The notes under the pieces: model-generated
The model's input: only the letters and a program-made list of their open reading frames with translations
What the model was told of the DNA's origin: nothing
Database searches by the model: none
Translations under genes and position numbers: made by a program
Part shown: positions 41,981 to 52,246 of the stretch, in pieces
How positions within the stretch are numbered: the stretch's first letter is position 1
Layout of the letters: each line of letters opens with the position of its first letter
Assembly: GCA_027296055.1 (NCBI GenBank)
Contig: JAPUJT010000095.1
Location: 1-59,900 of the forward strand
Reading direction: 5' to 3'
DNA length: 59,900 nucleotides
Origin: Planctomycetota bacterium
GTDB lineage: Bacteria > Planctomycetota > JAPUJT01

Positions 41981-42394
41981 TTAGCTTTCTGCGGAGGCTC
42001 CTTCCTCTTTTGCTTGTCTCTTCTCGACGTCCTCGCCCGCGAGCCGGACATCCCTGCGCCTCTCCTTGACGCGCGTCGCCTTGCCGACACGGTCCCGGAG
42101 ATAGTAGAGTTTGCCCCTCCTCACCTTTCCGCTGCGGGTGACCTTGAGATCGGAGATGAGAGGGGAGTGGATCGGAAAGATCCGTTCCACACCTTCCCCC
42201 TGAACGATCCGCCGCACGGTGAACATCTCCTTCGCCCCGGTCCCCCTCCGGGAGATGACCGTTCCGGTGAAGACCTGCACCCTCTCCTTGTCGCCCTCCT
42301 TGATGCGGAGGTGGACATCGACCGTGTCCCCGATCCGAAAGGAGGGGATCTCCTTCTTCTCCATACGTTTTTCGATGCCGTCAACGATATCCAT
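41981..42394 (-). CDS. rplS: 50S ribosomal protein L19
   Basis: The 137-residue L19 has the usual core: FRIGDTVDVHLRIKEGDKER, FTGTVISRRGTGAKEMFTVR, GVERIFPIHSPLISDLKV and RGKLYYLRDRVGKATRVKE. A C-terminal extension of about 20 charged residues follows the core. GGAGG precedes the ATG by 5 nt, inside the end of trmD. The 14-nt overlap with trmD and the order rpsP-trmD-rplS are the standard bacterial arrangement, although rimM is missing between rpsP and trmD. Confidence 0.96.
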   Translation of the reverse strand: MDIVDGIEKRMEKKEIPSFRIGDTVDVHLRIKEGDKERVQVFTGTVISRRGTGAKEMFTVRRIVQGEGVERIFPIHSPLISDLKVTRSGKVRRGKLYYLRDRVGKATRVKERRRDVRLAGEDVEKRQAKEEGASAES

Positions 42395-43076
42395 CGGTAC
42401 CTCCGCTCCGCAAATCCGGCCGGACCGCCAGGGTGCGTCTCAAGCCCTCCTGCCGCCTCCACTCATCGATCTTCTTGTGGTCCCCGCCAAGCAGCACCTC
42501 GGGGACCCGCATCCCACGAAACTCAGGGGGACGAGTATACTGGGGGAAGTCCAGCACACCACCCTTGAACGACTCCGCATCCGCCGAAGAAGCGTCTCCC
42601 AGAACGCCCGGAATCTGCCGGGCCAGCCCCTCGATCAATACGAGGGACGGGATCTCTCCCCCGGAGAGGACGTAATCTCCGATCGAGATCTCTTCCGGTG
42701 ACAACCCGATCCGAACCCTTTCGTCGATCCCCTCGTACCGTCCACAGATCAAGACCAATCGCTGCTCCCTGGCAAGCTCGTCGAGAAGCTCCTGGTCGAG
42801 CCGCTTCCCCTGGGGGGTCAGCAGGATCAGCCGGCCGTCCTTCGTCCCGCCGATGGCCTCTACTGCCTCGAAGATCGGACCCGGGGTCATCAACATCCCG
42901 GGACCTCCCCCGTACGGGCGATCGTCGACGTTCCTCCTCTTCCCCACTCCCCACGTTCGCAGGTCGTGGAGGCGGATCTCGAGCAAGCCTTTCTCGATGG
43001 CGATCTTCAGTATGCTCGCCGAGAGTGGGCTCTCGAAGAATCCTGGAAACAATGTCAGTACGTCGATCTTGATCAC
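42381..43076 (-). CDS. trmD: tRNA (guanine-N1)-methyltransferase TrmD
   Basis: The 231-residue SPOUT-type enzyme methylates G37 of tRNAs. The SAM-binding trefoil knot is visible in LICGRYEGIDERV and SIGDYVLSGGEIPSLVLIE, with YGGGPGMLM earlier and FPQYTRPPEFRG later. It starts with GTG at 43076, 8 nt after the rpsP stop codon. There is no rimM gene between rpsP and trmD, unlike the common rpsP-rimM-trmD-rplS order. Confidence 0.96.
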   Translation of the reverse strand: MIKIDVLTLFPGFFESPLSASILKIAIEKGLLEIRLHDLRTWGVGKRRNVDDRPYGGGPGMLMTPGPIFEAVEAIGGTKDGRLILLTPQGKRLDQELLDELAREQRLVLICGRYEGIDERVRIGLSPEEISIGDYVLSGGEIPSLVLIEGLARQIPGVLGDASSADAESFKGGVLDFPQYTRPPEFRGMRVPEVLLGGDHKKIDEWRRQEGLRRTLAVRPDLRSGGTDGYR

Positions 43077-43084
43077 GACTCAGC

Positions 43085-43507
43085 TCAGGACTTCTTCTTG
43101 GCCGACGCCTTCTTCGTCGTCTTCTTCTTCTTCTTCTTCGCCGCGGCTCCGGCCTTCTTCAAGTTCCTCACGGCCACCTTCGGCTTCCCCTTCTTGGGCG
43201 CCGCCCTCTTCTTGCGTTTCTCCATGCGTTTCGCTGCAACGGATTTTTCCGGCTTCGGGAACTTGATTCCTCGCTCACGCAGCAGGTTCGCGACGGTCAC
43301 AGTTGGTTGGGCCCCCACGCTCAGCCAGTATTCGATCCTGTCCTTCGTCAGCGAGACCTTCTTCTCCTTATCGGCCACGAGCGGGTCGTAATACCCGAGC
43401 CTCTCGATCGTCCGGCCGTCCCTCTGCGCCCTGGCATCGGCCGCCACGATCCGGTAGAAGGCCCGATTCCTTCGTCCTGCTCTCTTCAGCCGTAGCTTGA
43501 CTGCCAT
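43085..43507 (-). CDS. rpsP: 30S ribosomal protein S16 with Lys/Ala-rich tail
   Basis: The core (about residues 1-80) is canonical: AVKLRLKRAGRRNRAFYRIV, DGRTIERLGYYDPL and YWLSVGAQPTVTVANLL. The protein is 140 residues long instead of the usual 80-90, because a basic tail of about 55 residues follows, ending in runs of Lys with Ala and Thr. The tail is coded by a near-repetitive stretch of AAG codons (43085-43200). Such tails are probably disordered and may bind RNA. A ribosome site (GAGAGGAAAGGGAG) precedes the ATG. It lies 83 bp downstream of ffh. Confidence 0.95.
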   Translation of the reverse strand: MAVKLRLKRAGRRNRAFYRIVAADARAQRDGRTIERLGYYDPLVADKEKKVSLTKDRIEYWLSVGAQPTVTVANLLRERGIKFPKPEKSVAAKRMEKRKKRAAPKKGKPKVAVRNLKKAGAAAKKKKKKTTKKASAKKKS

Positions 43508-43590
43508 CTCCCTTTCCTCTCCGGGCCCTCAGGCCCTAGCCCGAAAAACTCGTCAGCGAATGCGACGCATTCCCTCGAGAATCCTTCGGA

Positions 43591-44961
43591 CTACCAACGT
43601 CGAAGCTTGGACTTCTTCGCCTTTTTCTTGCCCATTCCCTTCAGGGCTCCCGGTCCCATCATAGATTCGAGCGCCCCGCTCTTGCGCATTCCCTTCAACA
43701 TCTTCTTCATGTGCTTGAACTCTTTGACGAGGCGGTTGACCTCCACCACCTGCGTCCCGCTGCCCGAAGCGATCCGAGCGCGCCGACTCGGATTCAGGAC
43801 ATCCGGCTGGCGGCGTTCCCGAGGCGTCATGGAGTTGATGATCGCTTCGAACTTCCAGATTTCCTTCTCGTCGAAATCCATCCCCTTGAGCTGCGAGCCG
43901 AGACCAGGCACGAGGCCAAGCCAGTCCTTCAGGGATCCCAGCTTTCTGAGCTGACGCAGCTGGGCCCGAAAATCCTCCATGTTGAGGGTGTCCGCGAGGA
44001 GGCGGTCTCTCAGACGCGTCGCCTCCTCCACGTCGATCGCCGACTGGGCCTTCTCGACCAGGCTGACGACATCCCCCATGCCGAGAATCCGGGATGCCAT
44101 CCCCTCCGCATGGAACTCCTCCAGGGCCGCGGCCTTCTCCCCGGTACCGATGTATCGGATCACCTTGCCGGTCACCGCCCGCACCGAGAGAGCGGCACCC
44201 CCGCGCGCGTCCCCGTCCATCTTCGTGAGTATCACCCCGGTCAGGGAGAGTTGTGCGTCGAACTCCTTGGCGCTTTGCACCGCGTCCTGGCCCGTCATGG
44301 CATCGCAGACGAGCAACACCTCGTGAGGCTCGACCCGATCCGCAATCTCCTTGACCTCGGCCATCAAGCGCTCGTCGATATGCAGTCGCCCCGCCGTGTC
44401 CAGGATCACATAGTCTCGATCCGTCTCCTTGGCCTGCCGCACGGCCCGCTCGCAGATCCGGGGGGGCCGGCCGCCCGGCTCCGAGTAGACCGGCACGCCG
44501 ATCTGCTCTCCGAGAACCTTCAGCTGCTCGACCGCCGCGGGCCGTTGAGTATCGGCGGCGACGAGGAGGGGCTGTCCTCCCTTCCTGTCCAGCATCTTGG
44601 CCAGCTTGGCGCACGTGGTCGTCTTCCCGCTTCCCTGGAGGCCCGCCACCAGTATCACCGTCGGGCCACTGGGGCTCTTGGCGAGTGGAATCCTTCCGGG
44701 ACCGAGCAGCTGGACCAGCTCGTCCTTTACGATCTTGACGATCTGCTGGCCGGGTCTGATGCTCTTGATGACTTCGTCACCGACTGCCTTCTCGGTGACG
44801 CGGTCGATGAAGTCCTTGACGACCTTGTAGTGGACGTCCGCCTCGAGAAGGGCCCGCCGGACCTCCCGCATCCCCTCGCGGATGTTCACCTCGGTGAGCC
44901 GCCCGCGCGCCGTCAGCCGGTCCAGCGCCTTGGTCAGCGACTCGCTGAGAGATTCAAACAC
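43591..44961 (-). CDS. ffh: Signal recognition particle protein Ffh
   Basis: The 456-residue SRP54 GTPase targets membrane proteins co-translationally. The N-domain (about residues 1-90) is followed by the G-domain with G1 VAGLQGSGKTTTCAKLA, G3 LDTAGRLHIDERLM and G4/G5-type LTKMDGDARGGAAL, and by a methionine-rich M-domain (about 300-456) ending in a Lys-rich tail (KKKAKKSKLRRW). The start is GTG at 44961, 2 nt after the murA stop codon. I did not find the 4.5S/SRP RNA gene in the window. Confidence 0.96.
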   Translation of the reverse strand: MFESLSESLTKALDRLTARGRLTEVNIREGMREVRRALLEADVHYKVVKDFIDRVTEKAVGDEVIKSIRPGQQIVKIVKDELVQLLGPGRIPLAKSPSGPTVILVAGLQGSGKTTTCAKLAKMLDRKGGQPLLVAADTQRPAAVEQLKVLGEQIGVPVYSEPGGRPPRICERAVRQAKETDRDYVILDTAGRLHIDERLMAEVKEIADRVEPHEVLLVCDAMTGQDAVQSAKEFDAQLSLTGVILTKMDGDARGGAALSVRAVTGKVIRYIGTGEKAAALEEFHAEGMASRILGMGDVVSLVEKAQSAIDVEEATRLRDRLLADTLNMEDFRAQLRQLRKLGSLKDWLGLVPGLGSQLKGMDFDEKEIWKFEAIINSMTPRERRQPDVLNPSRRARIASGSGTQVVEVNRLVKEFKHMKKMLKGMRKSGALESMMGPGALKGMGKKKAKKSKLRRW

Positions 44962-44963
44962 CC

Positions 44964-46229
44964 CTACTCCTCCTCGCGACGGATGCGGGCCCCGAGCGAT
45001 TCCAGCCGCTCCTCGATCCTCTCATACCCGCGATCGATATGGTAGACCCGATGCACCTCGGTCGTTCCCTTGGCCCGGAGGCCGGCGAGGACGAGCGCGG
45101 CACTGGCCCGCAGGTCCGAGGCCATCACCGGAGCCCCGGAGAGGCCCTTCACACCGAGCACGATCGCCGAAGGACCCTCCTTCCGGATCTGGGCGCCCAG
45201 ACGGTTCAGCTCCGCCACGTGCATGAACCTGTCGGGGTAGATCTTTTCGGTGATCACGCTGATCCCGTTCGCCACCGAGAGGAGGACCATCAACTGGGCC
45301 TGGATGTCCGTCGGAAAGCCTGGATAGGGAAGTGTCGTGACGTCCACTGCTTTCAGCGTGGACGGCCCCTTCACCCGGATCCCGTCATCCGTCTTCTCCA
45401 GGGAAACCCCCACCTCCTTCAGGATGTCGATCACGGCGCTCAGATGCTCGGACGAGGCTCCCCTGACGGTGACGTCCCCCCCCGTGATCGCTCCCGCGAC
45501 GAGGAACGTGCCGGCCTCGACTCGATCCGGGATAACGCTGTATTCCACTCCCTGAAGACGCTCGACGCCGGTGATCCTCATCTGGGAGCTTCCCGCACCC
45601 TCGATCTTCCCCCCCATCTTGACGAGGAAGCCGGCGAGGTCTTGAATCTCCGGTTCGCAGGCGGCGTTGACGATCGTCGTCTCCCCCTCCGCCAGGGTGG
45701 CCGCCATCATCACGTTGGCCGTTCCCAGGACGGTGGATCCCGAGTGTCCGCCCAGGTAGACCTCTCCACCCTTGAGCCTCTTGCATCTCGACTCGACGTA
45801 GCCGTGGCGAACCTCGATCTCCGCTCCCAGGGCGCGGAGTCCCTTCAAGTGGAGGTCTATCGGCCGGTTCCCGATCACGCACCCGCCGGGGAGGGAGACC
45901 CGCGCCTGACCTCGCCGCGCAAGGAGCGGACCCAGCACACAGAATGACGCCCGCATCTTGCTCACCAGTTCGTAGGTCGCAGTCACGTTCCGCTCGTAGA
46001 CCATTTCGATCTCCAGCGTCCCGTCCTCTCCCCGGCCGATTTCCGCACCCAGCTCCTGCAGGATGCGGAGTAGTGTCTTGATGTCTCTCAGGTCCGGGAC
46101 GTTTCGGAACCGGCACTTGCCTTCCGCGAGGAGGGTCGCGGCCAGGATTGGCAGGGCAGCGTTCTTCGCTCCACCTACCTGGACCACGCCCTTGAGGGGC
46201 CGTCCGCCTTCGATGACGAACTTATCCAT
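44964..46229 (-). CDS. murA: UDP-N-acetylglucosamine 1-carboxyvinyltransferase MurA
   Basis: The 421-residue EPSP-synthase-fold enzyme makes enolpyruvyl-UDP-GlcNAc, the first committed step of peptidoglycan synthesis. It shows the start [37 protein letters not shown], and the active-site loop [16 protein letters not shown] with the catalytic, fosfomycin-target Cys present. Also seen are [17 protein letters not shown] and [13 protein letters not shown]. The ATG at 46229 overlaps prmC by 8 nt. The frame extends to 46496, but that part is a prmC shadow. Its presence supports a peptidoglycan-containing cell, in line with murQ-anmK. Confidence 0.96.
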   Translation of the reverse strand: MDKFVIEGGRPLKGVVQVGGAKNAALPILAATLLAEGKCRFRNVPDLRDIKTLLRILQELGAEIGRGEDGTLEIEMVYERNVTATYELVSKMRASFCVLGPLLARRGQARVSLPGGCVIGNRPIDLHLKGLRALGAEIEVRHGYVESRCKRLKGGEVYLGGHSGSTVLGTANVMMAATLAEGETTIVNAACEPEIQDLAGFLVKMGGKIEGAGSSQMRITGVERLQGVEYSVIPDRVEAGTFLVAGAITGGDVTVRGASSEHLSAVIDILKEVGVSLEKTDDGIRVKGPSTLKAVDVTTLPYPGFPTDIQAQLMVLLSVANGISVITEKIYPDRFMHVAELNRLGAQIRKEGPSAIVLGVKGLSGAPVMASDLRASAALVLAGLRAKGTTEVHRVYHIDRGYERIEERLESLGARIRREEE

Positions 46230-47118
46230 CGGCCACCACCTTCCGGGCCGTGACGACCCGATCCAGCCCGGAGATGTCCCGGAGGATTCTCGCATCCCGC
46301 AGTCCCGGGGCGGATGAGAGTGTCGACAGGACGTCCCGTTCCATCCCGAGACCCACCTCGCAGGCGATGAGCCCTCCGGGCGAGAGCAGGTCGCTCGCCG
46401 CGCGCGCGAGCCTCTCATAAATCCGCAGTGGATCGCCGCTCCCGAACACCGCCAGACTCGGTTCGAACTCCCGGACCGTCGGATCGACTCGATCATCGCC
46501 GGGCAGGACGTACGGCGGGTTGCAGAGGATCGCGTCGACCCCCTCCTCGACGACCGTCTGCCGCAACGGGTCGTCCAGATCCCCGATCACGAATCGGATT
46601 CGACCGCCGACACCGTGGAGGTCCGCGTTCGACCTGGCGACGTCGATGGCATCGGACGAGATGTCCGTGGCGATCACGCTGCACCCCGGCACCTGGCAGG
46701 CCATGCTCACGGCGATCGGCCCGGCTCCCGTCCCGATGTCCGCCACCGTCCCGACCCCACCTCTCTCCTCCCGGAGGAAGCGGACCCCTTCATCCACCAG
46801 AATCTCCGTGTCGGGCCTCGGAATCAGGACCCTCGCGTCTACCTGGAATTCGAGGGAGTAGAACTCCTTCTTGCCGGTGATGTACGCCACCGGCTCCCCT
46901 CCTTGACGCCTCACGATCCTCTTCTCATAGGCCCGCAGCCCCTCCTCATCGATCTCGCCGTCCATCGCCAGCAGCTTCGCGCGATCACATCCGAGGAGGT
47001 CGGCCAGCAGGACTTCCGCATCGAGCCCCCCATCCGGACTCAGTCTGGATGTGGCCCAGCGGAGAAGCGCGGGCACTTCCGGGCTCACCGTCGGCCCTGA
47101 CCCGGATCCCGCGCTCAT
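46222..47118 (-). CDS. prmC: Peptide chain release factor N5-glutamine methyltransferase PrmC
   Basis: The 298-residue enzyme methylates the Gln of the GGQ motif in release factors. The N-terminal helical domain contains [18 protein letters not shown]. The SAM site is [18 protein letters not shown], and the catalytic NPPY motif appears in [22 protein letters not shown] is also typical. The ATG at 47118 overlaps the prfA stop codon (ATGA), so the enzyme and its substrate are translationally coupled. The longer frame to 47757 is a shadow of prfA. Confidence 0.95.
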   Translation of the reverse strand: MSAGSGSGPTVSPEVPALLRWATSRLSPDGGLDAEVLLADLLGCDRAKLLAMDGEIDEEGLRAYEKRIVRRQGGEPVAYITGKKEFYSLEFQVDARVLIPRPDTEILVDEGVRFLREERGGVGTVADIGTGAGPIAVSMACQVPGCSVIATDISSDAIDVARSNADLHGVGGRIRFVIGDLDDPLRQTVVEEGVDAILCNPPYVLPGDDRVDPTVREFEPSLAVFGSGDPLRIYERLARAASDLLSPGGLIACEVGLGMERDVLSTLSSAPGLRDARILRDISGLDRVVTARKVVADG

Positions 47119-48179
47119 GATTTTGCCTGCAGGCGAATCTTGCGATCGTGTTCGAGGAGCTTTCCCACCAGCTCGTCCAGATGCCCTGCCAGGACATTCT
47201 CGAGCTGATGGACGGCCAGATGGATCCGGTGGTCGGTGACACGATTCTGGGGGAAGTTGTACGTGCGAATGCGCTGGCTTCGATCGCCAGACCCGATGAG
47301 CGTGCGCCGGAGATCCCCCCGCTTCTCGGCCTCCTCCCGCTCCGCCTTGTCCAGAAGGCGGCTGCGAAGGATCCGGAGTGCCTTGGCCCGGTTCTTGTGC
47401 TGTGACTTCTCGTCCTGACACTTGACGACGATCCCCGTCGGGATATGGGTCATCCGCACGGCCGAGCTGGTCTTGTTGACGCTCTGGCCTCCCGGTCCCC
47501 CTGCCCGCATCGTGTCCACCCGGATGTCGTTGGGGTTGATATCGATGTCCACTTCCTCCGCCTCCGGCAGCACGGCCACCGTCGCGGCGGAGGTATGGAT
47601 CCTCCCCTGGGCCTCCGTCTTGGGGACCCGTTGCACCCGGTGTCCCCCGCTCTCGAACTGCAGCTCGCGAAAGGCCCCATCCCCTTGCACCGAGATGATC
47701 GCCTCCTTCAGGCCGTCGAGGTTGGTCCTCACGGCCTCCAGGACGTCGACCTTCCACCCCCGTCGCTCGGCGAACTTCGTGTACATCCGATAGAGGTCCG
47801 CGGCGAAGAGACTGGCCTCGTCTCCACCGGTCCCTGCCCGGATCTCCATGATCGCGTTCCGATCTCCCCCCTCCTCTTCCGAGAGGATGAGGTCCTCGAG
47901 ACGCCGCTCCGTCTCCTCGAGACGCTTGCTGAGGATCTCGACTTCCCCCCGCGCGTACTCCGCAAGCTCCTCGTCTCCATCGGCCATGATCGACTTCGCC
48001 TCCTGGAGGGCCTGCTGGACCTCCTTGAACTGACGATAGACGCCGACCATCTTCGCGAGGGAGCCGTGCTCCTTGACCGCGGCACGGTATCGAGTGGAAT
48101 TGGAGATGACCTCGGGATCCTGGAGGAGAATCTCCAGTTCCCTGTGGCGGCTCTCCCTGGCTTCCAGGCGGTCAAACAT
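47115..48179 (-). CDS. prfA: Peptide chain release factor 1
   Basis: The 354-residue RF1 terminates translation at UAA/UAG. It carries the ribosome-catalytic motif in [19 protein letters not shown], the domain-2 region [18 protein letters not shown], and [28 protein letters not shown]. The [17 protein letters not shown] segment is typical of RF1. It is followed by prmC in a 4-nt overlap and preceded by rpmE after 51 bp, the usual rpmE-prfA-prmC order. Confidence 0.96.
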   Translation of the reverse strand: MFDRLEARESRHRELEILLQDPEVISNSTRYRAAVKEHGSLAKMVGVYRQFKEVQQALQEAKSIMADGDEELAEYARGEVEILSKRLEETERRLEDLILSEEEGGDRNAIMEIRAGTGGDEASLFAADLYRMYTKFAERRGWKVDVLEAVRTNLDGLKEAIISVQGDGAFRELQFESGGHRVQRVPKTEAQGRIHTSAATVAVLPEAEEVDIDINPNDIRVDTMRAGGPGGQSVNKTSSAVRMTHIPTGIVVKCQDEKSQHKNRAKALRILRSRLLDKAEREEAEKRGDLRRTLIGSGDRSQRIRTYNFPQNRVTDHRIHLAVHQLENVLAGHLDELVGKLLEHDRKIRLQAKS

Positions 48180-48230
48180 GCAACCGTCGCCCCCCTGAAC
48201 CGCTTCGCGAGAGCAAGCCAGGACCGCTCT

Positions 48231-48500
48231 CTAGGGAGCTTCGGAGGGCGTCTTCGCAGGCTGCTTCCGCCCCTTGTCCGCCTGCTCCTGGACGCTACTC
48301 TCGCTCCAGCCGTACTTCTTCTGGAACTTCTCGACGCGTCCAGCGGTGTCCACGTACTTCTGCTTCCCTGTGTAGAAGGGGTGGCACTTCGAGCAGATCT
48401 CGACCTGGATGCGGGCCTTGGTGGAGCGGGTCTTGAAGGTCTCCCCGCAGCCACAGGTGACAACCGCCTCTACGTATTTGGGATGGATTTTTGCTTTCAT
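48231..48500 (-). CDS. rpmE: 50S ribosomal protein L31 (zinc-type)
   Basis: The 89-residue protein starts at the ATG at 48500, which has GGAGGAGG upstream. The core is [39 protein letters not shown] and [23 protein letters not shown] (read in parts). Cys residues in TCGCG and CSKC form the zinc site of the C+ form. A polar C-terminal extension of about 18 residues follows. It is the first gene of a ten-gene minus-strand operon and has a strong promoter at 48543-48571. Confidence 0.95.
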   Translation of the reverse strand: MKAKIHPKYVEAVVTCGCGETFKTRSTKARIQVEICSKCHPFYTGKQKYVDTAGRVEKFQKKYGWSESSVQEQADKGRKQPAKTPSEAP

Positions 48501-48542
48501 ATCGAACCTCCTCCCCATTCGGGGGCCACTCAAAGCTGGCGT

Positions 48543-48571
48543 AGTATAACAAGATACGTCGGCCTGATCAA
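48543..48571 (-). promoter_or_regulatory. Sigma70-type promoter of the rpmE-prfA-...-GNAT operon
   Basis: Minus strand TTGATC (48571-48566), 17 nt, TATACT (48548-48543). The start near 48536 leaves about 35 nt before the rpmE ATG. All genes down to 41121 are closely spaced, so this promoter may serve ten genes. Confidence 0.65.
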
Positions 48572-48607
48572 CGGCGAGGATGCGGTATATGGGCTCTGGG
48601 GGGAGGT

Positions 48608-49897
48608 TTAGGCGGATTCGCGCTTGGCGCGTCGGCTCTCGCGGGTCTTCTCGGACTTCGACAGGATCGGCTTCTTGCCCTCGATCGCGTCCTTCGTCAC
48701 GGTAAAGACGAGCCCCTTCTTCTTCTCGGGAAGGTCGAACAGGATATCCAGCATCGAGCTCTCCAGGATCGATCGGACGGCCCGGGCCCCTGTCCCTCGG
48801 GCGAGGGCCTTCTTCGAAAGGGACTGCAGGGCCCCCTCCGTGAATTTCAGCTCGGCCCCCTCCATCTCGAAGAGCTTTTGGTACTGCCTGATGATCGCGT
48901 TCTTCGGCTCGAGCATGACCCGGATGAGGTCCTTCTCGGACAACGGCAGGACGGGGGCCACGACGGGGAAACGGCCAAGCAGCTCCGGGATGAGGCCGAA
49001 CTTGAGCAGATCGTCGGTCTCGACCTGGGGAAGAAGCTTCGCCAGATCAAGCTCCTCCTCGCCTTCGTCTGTCCCCTCGGACGAGAAACCGATGAGGCGC
49101 TGACCGGTCCGCTGGCCGATGATCTCCTCGATGCCACTGAAGGTGCCGCCAGCCATGAAGAGGATCTTGGAGGTATCCACCTGGATGTACTGCTGCTCGG
49201 GATGCTTGCGGCCGCCCTGCGGCGGAACGTTCGCGATCGTCCCCTCCAGCATCTTGAGAAGGGCCTGCTGGACACCCTCCCCGGACACGTCCCGCGTGAT
49301 CGAGACGTTGTGGATCGTCTTCCCGATCTTGTCGATCTCGTCGATGAAGATGATTCCCCGTTCCGCCTGGGGGACGTCGAAGTCGGCAGCTTGAAGCAGT
49401 TTCAGAAGAAGGTTTTCGACGTCCTCGCCGACATACCCCGCCTCGGTCAGCGTCGTCGCGTCTCCGATGGCGAAGGGAACATCAAGAATCCTGGCGAGCG
49501 TTCGGGCGAGGAGCGTCTTTCCCGTCCCTGTCGGGCCGATCAGAAGGACGTTCGATTTGTCCATCTCGACGTCGGAGTCTTCCTCCAGGTTGGAGAGCAT
49601 CCGCTTGTAGTGGGTGTGGACCGCCACGGAGAGGACCTTCTTGGCCCATTCCTGCCCGACCACATACCTCTCCAGTTCCCTCTTGATCTCCCTGGGGCGA
49701 GGAATCTTTTGCGCGACCAGATCGAGGCCGCCGCCCGGTCTCTGATCGTGTCGGAGCAGAGCGTGACAGTCATCGACGCAGAAGTTGCAGATGTAGACCC
49801 CTGGCGGGCCGGCGAACAGGCGGTCGACCCGGTGGGGAGGTCGGTCACAAAAGGTGCACTGCTCGGCACCCCTCCCTGACCTGCGCCCTCGGGCCAT
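48608..49897 (-). CDS. clpX: ATP-dependent Clp protease ATP-binding subunit ClpX
   Basis: The 429-residue AAA+ unfoldase has an N-terminal zinc-binding domain ([13 protein letters not shown] ... [10 protein letters not shown]), Walker [19 protein letters not shown], Walker [15 protein letters not shown], the pore loop [11 protein letters not shown], and an IGF loop for ClpP docking ([10 protein letters not shown]). The sensor-2 region is [12 protein letters not shown]. The C-terminus is a basic tail ([17 protein letters not shown]). It starts 4 nt after the clpP stop codon. The order tig-clpP-clpX is widespread in bacteria. Confidence 0.96.
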   Translation of the reverse strand: MARGRRSGRGAEQCTFCDRPPHRVDRLFAGPPGVYICNFCVDDCHALLRHDQRPGGGLDLVAQKIPRPREIKRELERYVVGQEWAKKVLSVAVHTHYKRMLSNLEEDSDVEMDKSNVLLIGPTGTGKTLLARTLARILDVPFAIGDATTLTEAGYVGEDVENLLLKLLQAADFDVPQAERGIIFIDEIDKIGKTIHNVSITRDVSGEGVQQALLKMLEGTIANVPPQGGRKHPEQQYIQVDTSKILFMAGGTFSGIEEIIGQRTGQRLIGFSSEGTDEGEEELDLAKLLPQVETDDLLKFGLIPELLGRFPVVAPVLPLSEKDLIRVMLEPKNAIIRQYQKLFEMEGAELKFTEGALQSLSKKALARGTGARAVRSILESSMLDILFDLPEKKKGLVFTVTKDAIEGKKPILSKSEKTRESRRAKRESA

Positions 49898-49901
49898 GTT
49901 C

Positions 49902-50525
49902 CTACTCCTCGCTCTTCTCGGAAGAGTCTCCCACCTTGAGGGTGGTGATGACCTCGTCGACCAGGCCGTACTCCTTGGCCTGATCGGCCGACATGAAGAA
50001 GTCCCGGTCTGTATCCTTCGTCACCTGATCGACAGTCTGGCCGGTGTGCTTCGCGAGGATCACGATCAGGTTCCTCTTGAGCCGATCGATCTCCTTCGCC
50101 TGGATGCTGATGTCGGATGCGGTTCCCTGGACCCCGCCCCACGGCTGGTGGATCAGGATCCGCGCATTCGGCAGGGAGTGTCTCTTTCCCGTGGTTCCGG
50201 CCGCGAGAAGGACGGCGCCCATGCTGGAAGCCTGTCCCAGGCAGTACGTGGCGATATCGCACTGGACGAATTGCATCGTGTCGTAGATCGCGAGCCCGGA
50301 GGTCACGGAACCTCCCGGAGAGTTGATGTAGATGTTGATGTCCTGGTTCTTGTTCTCGCTCACCAGAAAGAGGATCTGGGCAATCACGACATCGGCCAGG
50401 TGGTCCTCGACGGGGCCGCCTATGAATATGATGCGGTCCTTCAGGAGGCGGGAGTAGATGTCGTACGATCGCTCTCCTCGGCCGGTCTTCTCGATCACAA
50501 AGGGAATCAACTGGTTGTGCGGCAT
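49902..50525 (-). CDS. clpP: ATP-dependent Clp protease proteolytic subunit ClpP
   Basis: The 207-residue serine peptidase has the nucleophile Ser in [16 protein letters not shown], the His in [15 protein letters not shown], and the Asp in [38 protein letters not shown] forms the usual oxyanion region. The start is taken as the ATG at 50525 (AAGGGG 5 nt upstream); an ATG at 50540 in the same frame adds five residues and cannot be excluded. It forms the protease chamber with ClpX, encoded 4 nt downstream. Confidence 0.96.
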   Translation of the reverse strand: MPHNQLIPFVIEKTGRGERSYDIYSRLLKDRIIFIGGPVEDHLADVVIAQILFLVSENKNQDINIYINSPGGSVTSGLAIYDTMQFVQCDIATYCLGQASSMGAVLLAAGTTGKRHSLPNARILIHQPWGGVQGTASDISIQAKEIDRLKRNLIVILAKHTGQTVDQVTKDTDRDFFMSADQAKEYGLVDEVITTLKVGDSSEKSEE

Positions 50526-50648
50526 GGTGGCCCCTTCCATTCTCTCTTATCGGCCCCGATCTCGCCGGGGCTTGACCCTAAATTGCTATCAGACTTCATC
50601 TTCGGCCCGGGGGACGATTCGTGAGGGGGGGGGTGAGAGAGATACGGG

Positions 50649-52205
50649 CTACTTCTTTCCTTTGGAGGAGCCACCCCCACCCTTCTTGGTCTTCTTAGCG
50701 GTACCGGACTTGCCTTTCCCCGCCTCAGGCTTCTTCGCCGCGGAGGTTTTTTTGGCAGTCTTCGGCTTGGGCCCCGCTTTCTTGGGGGCCTTGGCCTTCG
50801 CAGGCGCGGCGGCCTTCGGCTCGGGCGAGGGCGTGACCTTCGCGTGCTCACGGAGGAACGCCCGGACCTTCGCGTGCCGCATTTCCGTCCGGATCACGCT
50901 GAGCTGCCCGGAGTCCCGCAACTCGTCCTTCAGTGCCTGAAGCACGAGTCCGCGCTCCGCGGCGTAGGCGGTGAGGTGTTGGTCCACCTCGTCCTCGGTG
51001 ACGAAGAGCTTCTCGGCCTCCGCCACCTTGTCGAGCAGGAAGATCTCGCGGAGGCTGCGCCCGATTTCTTCTTTGGACTTCGAGCGGCCTTCACGGAGGA
51101 AGTCCTGGATCTCCTTCTCCCCGAGCCCCATCTGCTGGAGTCTCCAGCTCCGCCGGGCCTCGACGTTATCCGCTTCACTCTCGATGATATCTTCCGGCAA
51201 GGGGAGGTCTATCGTCTCCAGGATCTTCCCCAGGATGGCACTCTCGATCTGGGGATTCTTCTCCATCTCCTTGCGCTCGGCCACCCGGCGGGTGACGTCC
51301 TCGCGAACCTTAGCGGCAGAGTCGAACCCGAGGTCCTTCGCCATCGTCTCGTCCAGCTCGGGAATGCGAGCCCGCTTGACCTCCTTCGGGGACACGGAGA
51401 TCTTCGCCTGCTTCCCCCGGTGCTCCTTCTCGGGGAATGTGTCACCAAGCTCCACCTCGACGTCACGATCCTCGTCGACCTTGGAACCGATGAAGAGGTC
51501 GCGGATCTTTGGATCCTTCACTCCGAGGACCTCGTCGGACCCGACGGGGACCGACGTCTCCTCCTCGAAGCGAACCCTTTCCTCTCCCACGTGCAGGGCC
51601 ACGTCGGCGATCAGGTAGTCCCCTTCCCTGGCAATCCCGTCCTCGGCGGTCACCAGCTCCGCCCGCCCTTGCAGGACTCGCTGGATCGCCGAGTCGATTT
51701 CCTCCTCGGTCGGCGCGAGGACCGGCTCTTCGACCTCGATGCCCTTGTAGGTCCCCAGCTCGAACTCGGGCCGGATATTCAGCGTGACCTCGAAGCTGAG
51801 AGGTTTATCCCACTCGAATTCGACTTTATCGAACTTGGGCTGGCCTAGCGGGGAGAGCTTCTTGTCCGTCACAGCCTCTTCGTAGGACGACTGCAATAGA
51901 CCTTCCTTGACCTCGTCCCGTATCTGCGTCCCGAATCTCTTCTCCAGGATCGGCCGCGGAACGTGACCCTTGCGAAAGCCGGGATAGACCAGTTCCGAGC
52001 CGATCTCCTTGTAGCCCTTTTCCACCTCCTCGATCACCTTTTCCGCCGGCACCAAGACCTTCAGCAGGCGCTTGCAGGGACCGAGCTCCTCCAGCTCGAT
52101 CGTCGTCTCGAGCCCCGCGGAGTCCTCCGCTTCCGGGGTCGCGACCGTCTCAGGTCGCGGATCCTCGACGCTTGCCGGGGTCTCGCTTTTCGGTTCTTCC
52201 GCCAT
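50649..52205 (-). CDS. tig: Trigger factor with Lys/Ala-rich C-terminal tail
   Basis: The 518-residue ribosome-bound chaperone shows the ribosome-docking motif in YPGFRKGHVPRPILEKRFG (canonical GFRxGxxP), an FKBP-like PPIase region (about residues 180-270: GDYLIADVALHVGEE, FPEKEHRGKQAKISV), and a long helical C-domain. After about residue 455 a low-complexity tail of Ala, Lys, Pro and Gly runs to the end (about 60 residues). An acidic N-terminal extension of about 30 residues precedes the core. It is the first gene of tig-clpP-clpX behind a consensus promoter. Both extensions are unlike the usual roughly 430-residue form. Confidence 0.93.
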   Translation of the reverse strand: MAEEPKSETPASVEDPRPETVATPEAEDSAGLETTIELEELGPCKRLLKVLVPAEKVIEEVEKGYKEIGSELVYPGFRKGHVPRPILEKRFGTQIRDEVKEGLLQSSYEEAVTDKKLSPLGQPKFDKVEFEWDKPLSFEVTLNIRPEFELGTYKGIEVEEPVLAPTEEEIDSAIQRVLQGRAELVTAEDGIAREGDYLIADVALHVGEERVRFEEETSVPVGSDEVLGVKDPKIRDLFIGSKVDEDRDVEVELGDTFPEKEHRGKQAKISVSPKEVKRARIPELDETMAKDLGFDSAAKVREDVTRRVAERKEMEKNPQIESAILGKILETIDLPLPEDIIESEADNVEARRSWRLQQMGLGEKEIQDFLREGRSKSKEEIGRSLREIFLLDKVAEAEKLFVTEDEVDQHLTAYAAERGLVLQALKDELRDSGQLSVIRTEMRHAKVRAFLREHAKVTPSPEPKAAAPAKAKAPKKAGPKPKTAKKTSAAKKPEAGKGKSGTAKKTKKGGGGSSKGKK

Positions 52206-52246
52206 GGGAATCAGGTTCCTGAGGCCACAGACTTGTGGGACGCCGG

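Noticed and set aside
43085..43200. A (GAA/TTC)-rich microsatellite.
   Set aside because: It is the codon pattern of the Lys-rich S16 tail, not an independent repeat element.
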